This document shows positions 8,852-15,837 of a stretch of DNA of 64,000 bases, piece after piece. The stretch lies in assembly GCF_023283895.1 (NCBI RefSeq), contig NZ_JAKILB010000015.1:55128-119127 (forward strand), read 5' to 3'. Source of the DNA: Shewanella pneumatophori (lineage in GTDB: Bacteria; Pseudomonadota; Gammaproteobacteria; Enterobacterales; Shewanellaceae). Position 1 is the stretch's first letter, and the number at the start of each line of letters is the position of its first letter. Position numbers and translations under genes: made by a program. A model generated the notes under the pieces. It had not been told where the DNA came from, did not search any database, and saw only the letters and a program-made list of their open reading frames with translations.

Positions 8852-9013
8852 ATGAACCGCACCAAAAAAATCACTTTAAAACACATGAGCAAGCTCAAAA
8901 AAGCTAATGCGAAACTGCAAAATAGCAACAAGCCTAAGTACGTTTCTAAAGCGGAAAGAGAGCGTTTGGCTGCTTTAGAGGCTGCCGAAGCTGCACAAAT
9001 AGACGGCGAATAG
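8852..9013 (+). CDS. DUF2986 family small basic protein
   Basis: A 53-residue protein read from ATG 8852 to TAG 9013. The N-terminal half is very lysine-rich (MNRTKKITLKHMSKLKKANA), followed by NSNKPKYVSKAERERLAAL and an acidic, alanine-rich tail ending AAQIDGE. The SNKPKYVSKAER core is what I recognise as DUF2986, a small family of unknown function found in Shewanella and Vibrio. It stands alone between the divergent wecB and gltS. The charge pattern could suit nucleic-acid or ribosome contact, but no function is known to me. The family match is from memory. Confidence 0.75.
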   Translation: MNRTKKITLKHMSKLKKANAKLQNSNKPKYVSKAERERLAALEAAEAAQIDGE

Positions 9014-9119
9014 TTTCTTTATTGCGCAAAAAGCCACTTTTCATGATCCAGATGCCATAATTCCGACACGGCTAATATTAATTACCCTAATGAATATGCA
9101 AGAATAGCCGGCTAATTTT

Positions 9120-9147
9120 GGTTTTGTAGGTTGTTTACTACAAAACC
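9120..9147 (+). repeat. 10-bp inverted repeat in the gltS leader
   Basis: Arms GGTTTTGTAG (9120-9129) and CTACAAAACC (9138-9147) flank an 8-base loop. The right arm ends 17 bases before the gltS ATG and just before the TAGGAG ribosome-binding site. It may be a leader hairpin or an operator; there is no T-run directly after it. Confidence 0.75.
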
Positions 9148-9164
9148 TAACGGATAGGAGTTTC

Positions 9165-10388
9165 ATGAATACTGTATATTCAATCGGAGAACTAGAATCG
9201 TTTTTGGTCGCCATCTTGGTATTGTTTATCGGCCACACAGTCAATCGTCACGTTCCTTTTTTCAAAAAGTACAACATCCCAGAGCCGATTATTGGTGGTC
9301 TGGTCGTCGCAGCTGTTATCACAGTGCTTCATTTTCAGAATATTACTTTAGCGTTTTCACTGCCGATGCAAAATACGCTGATGCTGATGTTTTTCAGTAC
9401 CGTAGGCCTAGCTGCTAGCTACAAACTACTAGCTCGAGGTGGAAAAAAAGTATTTATTTTCCTCGGTATTGCGTCAATTTACATCATTTTGCAGAACGCC
9501 GTTGGCGTAAGCTTAGCCACCGCTTTAGGGCTTGAACCCTTAATGGGTCTGGTAGCTGGCTCGATTACACTTTCTGGTGGACACGGCACGGGCGCTGCTT
9601 GGTCGCAAACCTTTGCCGAGCATTACAATATGAACACCCTTGAGTTTGCTATGGCTGCGGCTACTTTTGGTTTGGTCATGGGCGGCATTATTGGTGGCCC
9701 AGTTGCGCAGCGATTGATTGATAAGCATAAGCTTGAGTCCTCATACGGCATTGGTGGTAATCACCATAAAGACCATCCGGATTTGGTGACTTATGATCAG
9801 TTAGAAGAAGACAATGTCACCGCTAAAAGTGTTTTAGAGACTTTGTTTATTATCATGCTGTGTGTTGCCGGTGCACGTTGGGTAGGCCATTTAGTGGCGA
9901 GTTTTGATATTAGTTGGCTAAAGATGCCTGACTTTGTTTACGCGTTGTTTTTGGGGGTGGTGATAACCAATCTCACCGAGATGACTCGTGGCTACAAGAT
10001 GAATAACGAGTGCGTGGATATCTTAGGCACTGTGGCTTTGTCGCTATTTTTAGCTATGGCGCTAATGAGCTTAAAGTTGTGGGAAATCTTTGATTTAGCA
10101 ATCCCGCTACTCATCATCTTGATGGTACAAACTGTGGTGCTCGCTTGCTTTGCGTACTTTGTGACGTTTAGAGTAATGGGGTCGAATTATGACGCTGCGG
10201 TTATGGCCGGTGGTCATTGTGGTTTTGGTATGGGAGCAACCCCAACTGCTGTGATGAACATGGGCGCACTAGTTTCGCGCAATGGCCCGTCACCGCAAGC
10301 CTTTATGGTTGTGCCTATTGTTGGTGCTTTCTTTATTGATATCGTTAATTTGATTGTTCTACAGGGATATATCGGTTTTATTCTTTAA
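9165..10388 (+). CDS. gltS: Sodium/glutamate symporter
   Basis: An inner-membrane secondary transporter that imports glutamate with sodium. It is 407 aa, matching the GltS family. The protein is strongly hydrophobic with about ten membrane segments. The two inverted pore-loop repeats are visible as GSITLSGGHGTGAAWSQTF (about residues 131-149) and AVMAGGHCGFGMGATPTAVM (about 345-364), with glycine-rich tips as expected. A TAGGAG ribosome-binding site lies six bases before the ATG, and a 10-bp inverted repeat lies upstream of that. It is a single-gene unit ending at a strong terminator shared with the convergent folM. Confidence 0.96.
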   Translation: MNTVYSIGELESFLVAILVLFIGHTVNRHVPFFKKYNIPEPIIGGLVVAAVITVLHFQNITLAFSLPMQNTLMLMFFSTVGLAASYKLLARGGKKVFIFLGIASIYIILQNAVGVSLATALGLEPLMGLVAGSITLSGGHGTGAAWSQTFAEHYNMNTLEFAMAAATFGLVMGGIIGGPVAQRLIDKHKLESSYGIGGNHHKDHPDLVTYDQLEEDNVTAKSVLETLFIIMLCVAGARWVGHLVASFDISWLKMPDFVYALFLGVVITNLTEMTRGYKMNNECVDILGTVALSLFLAMALMSLKLWEIFDLAIPLLIILMVQTVVLACFAYFVTFRVMGSNYDAAVMAGGHCGFGMGATPTAVMNMGALVSRNGPSPQAFMVVPIVGAFFIDIVNLIVLQGYIGFIL

Positions 10389-10407
10389 CCTGTATATCAC
10401 TATAGAA

Positions 10408-10433
10408 AAAGGCACGCATAGCGTGCCTTTTTG
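10408..10433 (+). terminator. Intrinsic terminator after gltS
   Basis: The stem AAAGGCACGC / GCGTGCCTTT has a three-base loop and is followed by TT and a T-rich stretch. It sits 20 bases after the gltS stop. The A-run on the left also allows termination of folM transcripts coming from the other strand. Confidence 0.88.
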
Positions 10434-10488
10434 CTTTCAGCCCTAAGCCAACTTCTTTAAAAGGTGACTTTTTTAACTGTTAAAACGG

Positions 10489-11199
10489 TTAGACTAAATG
10501 CCTACCGCCATCAATTTTTAAAGTTTGCCCAGTGGTGTAACCACTGTCGAGTAAGTAATTTACCGCTCGCAATGCTTCTGCTTCTCCGCCCTCTTGCTTG
10601 ATAAGCGCTTTATTCAACGCCTTTGTTTTGTAGTTGTCATCGTCATCAGGGTTAAACATCAACATTGCTGGAGCTATGCTATTGACCTTAATTTTGGGGG
10701 CGTATTTAGCTGCAAACGAAAGCGTGAGATTTTGCAGTGCAGCTTTGCTCGCGGCGTAGGCGGCATGCTTTTTACTACCTTTGTCGACGACATAATCGGT
10801 AATATGGATGATATCGCTAAACTGCAGTGGATTGTTTTGTAACAGTGGCGCTAGCGCAAGGTTGAGCGCGTACGGAGTGCTGGCATGGATCCGTATCATT
10901 TTTTCTATAGTCGAAATAGAACAAGCGCTATCGCTGTCTGGTAGCCAATCAGAGGCGTTGTGAATAATGCCTCTTAAACTTGAGTTGTTTGCTTTGATCT
11001 TTGCGATAAGTTGCTCGGTTTGTTGAATATCGTAAAAGTCGCATTGCAACAACTGTACTTCAAGGGCTTCTAGTTGTTGCAGCTCAGGTCTAGGAGTGCG
11101 ATAAGTCCCTATGACTTGATAGCCTGATTTGCTCAAGTGCTGCGCGAGGTAAAAGCCCACCCGCTTGCCTACTCCGGTGATAAGAATCGTTTTACTCAT
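10489..11199 (-). CDS. folM: Dihydromonapterin reductase, short-chain dehydrogenase family
   Basis: An NADPH-dependent SDR that reduces dihydromonapterin to tetrahydromonapterin, the pterin cofactor used by bacterial phenylalanine hydroxylase. It is 236 aa. The dinucleotide site ITGVGKRVGFYLAQ carries an Arg after the glycine motif, as in FolM and pteridine reductases. The catalytic YAASKAAL motif (Tyr-x3-Lys) and a C-terminal GGRHLV are present. The frame also opens at 11205, but TAGGA lies five bases before the ATG at 11199. It is the last gene of folX-folE-folM, whose other members supply its substrate, and that context distinguishes it from generic SDRs. Confidence 0.9.
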   Translation of the reverse strand: MSKTILITGVGKRVGFYLAQHLSKSGYQVIGTYRTPRPELQQLEALEVQLLQCDFYDIQQTEQLIAKIKANNSSLRGIIHNASDWLPDSDSACSISTIEKMIRIHASTPYALNLALAPLLQNNPLQFSDIIHITDYVVDKGSKKHAAYAASKAALQNLTLSFAAKYAPKIKVNSIAPAMLMFNPDDDDNYKTKALNKALIKQEGGEAEALRAVNYLLDSGYTTGQTLKIDGGRHLV

Positions 11200-11223
11200 T
11201 GCCATCCTATTAGGTACTAATTG

Positions 11224-11862
11224 TTATCGAAGAAACTCTATTCGAGTCGCAGAGTTGGCTTTAAATGCACCACCCAAAGCCGTAGTTTGAGTTTGCGATT
11301 GAGTATCCATAACACCGCGCGATTTAACGCAATAATGGGTCGCATCTATGCTCACTGCTACGTCTTCGGTACCGAGTAGAGTTTGTAGTGCAACCAATAC
11401 CTGCTTGGTTAAGCGCTCTTGTACTTGAGGGCGTTGGGCAAAAAAGCGCACTAGGCGATTGATTTTCGATAGGCCAATAATGGTTTGCTTAGGAATATAA
11501 GCCACTTTTGCTAGGCCATCGATGGTAATGAAGTGGTGCTCACAAGTGCTGACTACACTAATATCGCTAATCTTTACCATTTCATCCACGCCCATTTTGT
11601 TGTCAATTTGGGTGATTTTAGGAAAGTTTGCGTAATCTAGGCCGGCAAAAATCTCGTTAACGTACATTTTTGCTATGCGGTGCGGTGTTTCGCACAAGCT
11701 GTCATCGCTGAGATCGAGTCCCAGTGTTGACACCACTTCAGTCATTAGGCCCTTAATACGAGTATATTTTTGTTCGGCGCTCATATCCGAATCCACAAGT
11801 GGCGTTTCCAGCCCTTGAGCAATGAGAGCGTTCTTAACTTGTTCTGCGGGTGATAATTCCAT
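11224..11862 (-). CDS. folE: GTP cyclohydrolase I
   Basis: Converts GTP to 7,8-dihydroneopterin triphosphate, the entry step to folate and monapterin. It is 212 aa, the usual length. Zinc ligands lie in STCEHHFITIDG (Cys and His) and in the later THYCVKSRGVMD segment. KVAYIPKQTIIGLSKINRLV and FFAQRPQVQERLT complete the signature. The longest frame begins at a TTG two codons upstream, but AGGAG sits six bases before the ATG at 11862. It lies between folX and folM, so this copy probably serves tetrahydromonapterin synthesis; whether another folE exists elsewhere cannot be seen. Confidence 0.95.
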   Translation of the reverse strand: MELSPAEQVKNALIAQGLETPLVDSDMSAEQKYTRIKGLMTEVVSTLGLDLSDDSLCETPHRIAKMYVNEIFAGLDYANFPKITQIDNKMGVDEMVKISDISVVSTCEHHFITIDGLAKVAYIPKQTIIGLSKINRLVRFFAQRPQVQERLTKQVLVALQTLLGTEDVAVSIDATHYCVKSRGVMDTQSQTQTTALGGAFKANSATRIEFLR

Positions 11863-11910
11863 AATCAACTCCTAACGAGGCGGTAAATCGCTTTAGTAAG
11901 TTGCGTAATG

Positions 11911-12276
11911 CTAGTCACGCTGATATTCCAGCGTTAGCGATACTGAATCTGCAAATCGCAGTGCATGAGGCTTGTCAACCGTGACTCGAGCAAACTGCAC
12001 CCAACAATGGTCGCGACTAATATCGAGTACGTCTGACACTAATTTTTCTAGTAACAGGAAGCGTCCTGCTTCAACATGTTTGATCACCGCTTTGGTGACC
12101 TTCTTATAGTTAAGCGCTTCTTCAACGTTGTCTTCGTTGATTGCATGTTGCGCCGGGTAATGGATCTCAATATTTATCACCACGTCTTGCATTTTTTCAC
12201 GTTCTTCTTGGTTAAATCCAATGTAAGTACGTAGGCGTAAATTGGTAATTTTTATTATCGCGTTACTCGTTGGCAT
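11911..12276 (-). CDS. folX: Dihydroneopterin triphosphate 2'-epimerase
   Basis: Epimerises dihydroneopterin triphosphate to the dihydromonapterin form. It is 121 aa and resembles E. coli FolX closely, including IKITNLRLRTYIGFNQEE at the N-terminus, NIEIHYPAQHA, EALNYKKVTKAVIKHVE and the C-terminal HALRFADSVSLTLEYQR. The Glu and Lys residues of the FolB/FolX fold are in place. AAGGA lies eight bases before the ATG. As the first gene of the folX-folE-folM operon it makes a self-contained route from GTP to tetrahydromonapterin. The phenylalanine hydroxylase that would use it is not in the window. Confidence 0.93.
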   Translation of the reverse strand: MPTSNAIIKITNLRLRTYIGFNQEEREKMQDVVINIEIHYPAQHAINEDNVEEALNYKKVTKAVIKHVEAGRFLLLEKLVSDVLDISRDHCWVQFARVTVDKPHALRFADSVSLTLEYQRD

Positions 12277-12422
12277 AGGCAGTCCTTTTCTTTTAACTAT
12301 AGGCCAGAGTACGCGATATTCAGTAATTTAGATCATCTGAGTGAATATTATTACCAGTTTTATAGATCCAAACTGCTGTAATTGCCGTAAATAAAATCAC
12401 AGTTTTTACAGAGTGGACGGCA

Positions 12423-12875
12423 ATGAAAAGTACGCAACAAATATGGACTTGGCTTGGGTACGCAGGGCTACTGCCATTTATCATCTCCACACTGATGGTG
12501 TGGACGGGTTGGGCGTTACCGTGGCTAGAGCCTATTCATGCATTCATTAGTTACAGCGCAATCATTTTGAGCTTTCTTGCTGGCACATTGTGGGGCAGGG
12601 TGCTGTCTCTCTATTCTATCGATAATGTGGCCAACCTGCTTATCCTGAGTAATTTATACGCCATACTCGCTTGGGTTTCGTTACTTATTTCTATGCCAGC
12701 TGTTGGTTTGATCGCACTCGCATTTGGCTACTTCAGTTTGCTTAGCGTTGAAAAGAGTTGTCAGAATTTGCCGAATAACACCAGTTACAGGCAAATGCGT
12801 GTTCGCCTAACCTTTGTCGCCTTGTTAACCCACTTAATGATGTTGTTGCACCTAGCAACTGGAGGATTAAGATGA
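12423..12875 (+). CDS. DUF3429 family integral membrane protein
   Basis: A 150 aa inner-membrane protein of unknown function with about four to five hydrophobic segments. LGYAGLLPFIISTLMVW, AIILSFLAGTLWGR and LLHLATGG match my memory of the DUF3429 family. Its TGA stop overlaps the ATG of the next gene (ATGA), so it is translationally coupled to the DCC-family protein. It is divergent from the fol operon. No catalytic motif is visible. Confidence 0.75.
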   Translation: MKSTQQIWTWLGYAGLLPFIISTLMVWTGWALPWLEPIHAFISYSAIILSFLAGTLWGRVLSLYSIDNVANLLILSNLYAILAWVSLLISMPAVGLIALAFGYFSLLSVEKSCQNLPNNTSYRQMRVRLTFVALLTHLMMLLHLATGGLR

Positions 12876-13258
12876 AATTGCGAATATTCTATGATTCATT
12901 GTGTCCACTGTGCGCTGCTGAAATGCAGCAAATTAAAGCGCTTGATGTTGATGACAATGTAGAGCTTCAAGATTTGAATCAAGAGGGCTTTGAGCAAAAG
13001 TTCCCTTATATTGATTTTGCCTATGCTAACAAAATTTTGCATGGTGAGCTGGCTGATGGCACGTTAATCAAAGGGCTAGATGTGACTTATGAAGCATGGG
13101 CGGCAGTAGGCAAAGCGCGTTGGGTAGCTTTGCTGCGCTGTCCGCTTGTAAAGCCTGCCGCAGACCTAGGCTACCGATTTTTTGCTAAACATCGATACCG
13201 AATTTCATATTTACTCACAGGTAAACAGCGCTGTGAAAGTGGTACTTGCCCCCGATAA
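12872..13258 (+). CDS. DCC family (DUF393) thiol-disulfide oxidoreductase-like protein
   Basis: A 128 aa thioredoxin-like protein of the DUF393 group. The N-terminal FYDSLCPLCAAEM has a Cys-Pro-Leu-Cys pair at the position of the usual redox motif. The C-terminal RYRISYLLTGKQRCESGTCP adds two more cysteines. No signal peptide is seen, so it probably stays in the cytoplasm or at the membrane face. It begins inside the stop of the DUF3429 gene behind a GGAGG ribosome-binding site. The substrate is unknown. It lies 102 bases upstream of the buf operon on the same strand. Confidence 0.78.
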   Translation: MKLRIFYDSLCPLCAAEMQQIKALDVDDNVELQDLNQEGFEQKFPYIDFAYANKILHGELADGTLIKGLDVTYEAWAAVGKARWVALLRCPLVKPAADLGYRFFAKHRYRISYLLTGKQRCESGTCPR

Positions 13259-13297
13259 TTCTATGTTGGACTAAAATTACTTTTGACAGAGATGCAA

Positions 13298-13330
13298 TCA
13301 ATAGCCACGTCCACTCGTTACAGCTATTGA
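13298..13330. repeat. 8-bp inverted repeat upstream of the buf operon
   Basis: TCAATAGC (13298-13305) and GCTATTGA (13323-13330) are exact reverse complements separated by 17 bases. The right arm ends 30 bases before the precursor gene ATG. The spacing could be an operator for a dimeric regulator or a leader hairpin. Confidence 0.7.
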
Positions 13331-13360
13331 ACATCTTATCCATCAAAAGGGATTAACAAC

Positions 13361-13645
13361 ATGAAATCAACTAAAACGGCAGTTAGTGCCACAGTAGCGG
13401 GTATCCTTGCTGCAAGTATTTCCATGGCTGCTCAAGCTGTACCTGAACAGCCAAAAGAGTGGGAGAAATGTGCCGGTATAGCCAAAGCTGGTGCCAATGA
13501 TTGCGGCGCATTAGACGGTAGTCATGGCTGTGCAGGGCAAGCCAAAGAAGACAATATGCCAACTGAATGGGTGTATGTGCCTGCAGGCACTTGTGACAAA
13601 ATTACTGGTGGTGAAGTTAAAGCGGTTAAACCGGCCAAAGGCTAA
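13361..13645 (+). CDS. bufA: Bufferin-type RiPP precursor (DUF2282), exported
   Basis: A 94 aa exported peptide of the DUF2282 family, now linked to bufferins: ribosomally made, modified peptides that bind copper. A Sec signal peptide spans about residues 1-26 and ends AQA. The mature part has four cysteines at 37, 48, 57 and 78 in the family arrangement KCAGIAKAGANDC, HGCAGQ and VPAGTCDKITGG. In characterised relatives the two central cysteines are modified and the outer two form a disulfide; that is family knowledge, not seen here. An AAAGGGA ribosome-binding site precedes the ATG. The stop overlaps the start of the maturase gene (TAATG). Confidence 0.88.
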   Translation: MKSTKTAVSATVAGILAASISMAAQAVPEQPKEWEKCAGIAKAGANDCGALDGSHGCAGQAKEDNMPTEWVYVPAGTCDKITGGEVKAVKPAKG

Positions 13646-14502
13646 TGCCGCAATCTGTCATATCTGGCGCGGGCATAGGTCTGCGCACTCCCCATACTCA
13701 GCAGCTCCTCGCTGACGAAACTATAGTTATCCCTTGGCTTGAGCTCTTGGCCGACAATTGGATGGCTGCCGGTGGACTCAATAAGTATCTGCTTCAAGCT
13801 GTTAGTGAGCGCTTCCCTGTGGTGCTGCATTCTGTTGGTTTATCACTTGGTGGCCCCAACGCCCTCGATTTTGACTATTTAACTCAAATTAAAACCCTTA
13901 AACAGCAAACTGGCGCTCATTGGTATTCAGAGCACGCTAGCTTTTCAGGTGATGCCGACTTTAAAGTTGCAGACCTTTTGCCCTTGCCTTATACCCAAGA
14001 GGCGGTGATGCATATCAGCCAGAGAATTAAGCAAACTCAAGACTTTTTAGGTGAGCGGATCTTGCTGGAGAATGTCTCGACATACATGAGCTGCCGCCAT
14101 AATGAGTTGAGTGAGGGAGAGTTTATTGCCGCGATTGCCAAAGAGGCTGATTGTTACTTATTGCTAGATATTAATAATGCTTTTGTCACAAGTGTGAATT
14201 TAGGTCAGTCGATGCAGGCATTTATTGATGCAATACTGGTAGAGAGGGTTAAACAGATCCATTTAGCTGGCTTTGATGATAAGGGTGAGCACTTACTCGA
14301 TGCCCACAATCATCCGGTTGCTCCTCAAGTGTGGTTGGCATTTCGCACCTTTATTGAGAAACACGGTGCGCTCCCTAGCATGATTGAATGGGATAGTGAC
14401 TTACCAAGCTTGCCTAGGCTTTTACAAGAGCGCCAATTAGCTGCAGGTATTTTACAGGCTAATGGACAAGATAGTCAGCAAGGTGCAGAGCAATGCGCTT
14501 AG
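13645..14502 (+). CDS. bufB: MNIO-family (DUF692) multinuclear iron oxidase, bufferin maturase
   Basis: A 285 aa TIM-barrel enzyme of the DUF692/MNIO family, which uses a non-heme iron cluster to modify cysteines of the precursor. The metal-site segments are recognisable in order: GIGLRTPH, LHSVGLSLGG, HWYSEHASF, LLENVSTYMS, LLDINNAFVTSVN, IHLAGFDD, DAHNHPV and MIEWDSDLP. It starts on the stop codon of bufA and overlaps bufC by 10 bases. The tight coupling and the adjacent DUF2282 precursor make its substrate fairly clear. The chemistry is inferred from the family. Confidence 0.9.
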   Translation: MPQSVISGAGIGLRTPHTQQLLADETIVIPWLELLADNWMAAGGLNKYLLQAVSERFPVVLHSVGLSLGGPNALDFDYLTQIKTLKQQTGAHWYSEHASFSGDADFKVADLLPLPYTQEAVMHISQRIKQTQDFLGERILLENVSTYMSCRHNELSEGEFIAAIAKEADCYLLLDINNAFVTSVNLGQSMQAFIDAILVERVKQIHLAGFDDKGEHLLDAHNHPVAPQVWLAFRTFIEKHGALPSMIEWDSDLPSLPRLLQERQLAAGILQANGQDSQQGAEQCA

Positions 14503-15365
14503 CGCAGTGGCAATCGGCATTTGTGAACGCATTAGCGCCACAACAAAGTGACGCGTCATTGCTCGATTTGGTTACTAATGAGCAAAAACAGAGATTTCAT
14601 ATTTACCAAAACAATGCCTTTCAAGCTCAGCTAAATGCACTGCAACAAACCTTTCCTGTTTGTCACATAGTCGTAGGTGAGCTTTGCTTTAGCCAATTAG
14701 CTAAGCGCTATACATTGCAATATCCACTGCGAGATCTAAACCTCAATAGCTATGGGCAAAACTTCCCAGGTTGGTTAACGCAAGAAATAACCAATTATAG
14801 TGCCTTTAAAGATTTAGCTTATCTGGGGGAGTTAGCGCAATTGGAGTGGCAAATAAACCAAAGTTATTACGCTATGGATAGCGATAGCTTTATGTTAAAT
14901 CACAATGAGCTTGCTCAATTAGCAAGCTTAGCTGATGCAGCGCAGCAGCAAGCAATATTGCTTTTATCTCCCGCAGTTAGCTTGTTGAATTGTGGGTTTC
15001 CTGTCGAGAAAATTTGGCAAAAGTATCAGTCTCATAGAGCTAGCCATGCTCAGGTCGAGCAAGATTCAACTTCATCAAACTCAAACCAAGCAAAAGACGA
15101 ACAAGGTCCCGCGGAGCAGCTTTCAAATGAAAAGCTGCGAGATAAACACCGGCATTTAGTTATATATCGGCAGCAATATCAGAGTAAGGTTTGCAGTGTT
15201 GAGCCTAATCAAATGCAATTATTGCAAGCCATTGCTTCGCAGCAAACTTTGGCAGAGTTAACAGCATCAGAGATCGATCTTAATCTGCTTACCGAGTTAA
15301 TCGAGCGACAATGGCTGTGTGGTTTTAGCTTGCAGCAGTTAGATGATGTGACTGAAGATGGATAA
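14493..15365 (+). CDS. bufC: DUF2063 family protein, MNIO partner
   Basis: A 290 aa protein whose N-terminal 100 residues match DUF2063 (WQSAFVNAL, FHIYQNNAFQAQLNAL and the FPGWL segment). These proteins accompany DUF692 enzymes and are thought to present the precursor peptide. The middle is low-complexity and polar (about residues 188-215, rich in Ser, Asn, Gln and Glu), probably a flexible linker, followed by a second small helical region. It overlaps bufB by 10 bases and the sigma factor gene by 8 bases. Older annotations call the domain DNA-binding, which the context does not support. Confidence 0.85.
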   Translation: MRLAQWQSAFVNALAPQQSDASLLDLVTNEQKQRFHIYQNNAFQAQLNALQQTFPVCHIVVGELCFSQLAKRYTLQYPLRDLNLNSYGQNFPGWLTQEITNYSAFKDLAYLGELAQLEWQINQSYYAMDSDSFMLNHNELAQLASLADAAQQQAILLLSPAVSLLNCGFPVEKIWQKYQSHRASHAQVEQDSTSSNSNQAKDEQGPAEQLSNEKLRDKHRHLVIYRQQYQSKVCSVEPNQMQLLQAIASQQTLAELTASEIDLNLLTELIERQWLCGFSLQQLDDVTEDG

Positions 15366-15837
15366 GGTATTACTGCAAAGTTTGTATCGATATTGCTACT
15401 GTTTGACCGCTAATACCTCTCAAGCTGAAGACCTATTGCAATCCGCAATTGAGCGATGGTTAACAAGCTCCGCTACACCAGAATATATTGGCGCATACAT
15501 ACGTAAAATTATTCGTAATCAATTTATTGATAACTGTCGGCGCAATAATTTAGTCGATTTTGAACCTTTAGAAGAAAATGCCCCGGCACTGTTAGGCGAG
15601 TCTTGTTTAGAGGATATAGAGATCCAACACAATCTGCTTGAATACCTGTTCGAGCAACTTAATGCAGCAGAAAGAGAAGTGCTCTATCTGTGGGCAATAG
15701 AAGGTTATAGCGCAGCTGAAATTGCTATTGATTTAGAGCAGCCAAGAGGCACTATTTTGTCACGCTTACACAGGGTAAAAGTTAAGGCAGCACAGTTAAT
15801 GGTATCAGCTCATGCTAAGCAACAAATAAGGGGATAA
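15358..15837 (+). CDS. ECF-type RNA polymerase sigma factor in the buf operon
   Basis: A 159 aa sigma-70 family protein with only regions 2 and 4, the extracytoplasmic-function layout. Region 2 spans about residues 1-62 (AEDLLQSAIERWL, YIRKIIRNQFIDNCRR). Region 4 spans about 97-152 with a helix-turn-helix, LNAAEREVLYLWAIEGYSAA and RGTILSRLHRVKVKA. It starts inside bufC and its stop overlaps the next start (TAATG), so it is made together with the maturation proteins. It probably directs transcription of this operon; the inducing signal, perhaps copper or redox stress, is inference. Confidence 0.9.
   Translation: MDKVLLQSLYRYCYCLTANTSQAEDLLQSAIERWLTSSATPEYIGAYIRKIIRNQFIDNCRRNNLVDFEPLEENAPALLGESCLEDIEIQHNLLEYLFEQLNAAEREVLYLWAIEGYSAAEIAIDLEQPRGTILSRLHRVKVKAAQLMVSAHAKQQIRG

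Noticed and set aside
12360..12415. Possible TyrR/PhhR box between the fol operon and DUF3429
   Set aside because: TGTAA and TTTTTACA half-sites are present but with the wrong spacing, so I could not support a site despite the sensible link to phenylalanine hydroxylase.
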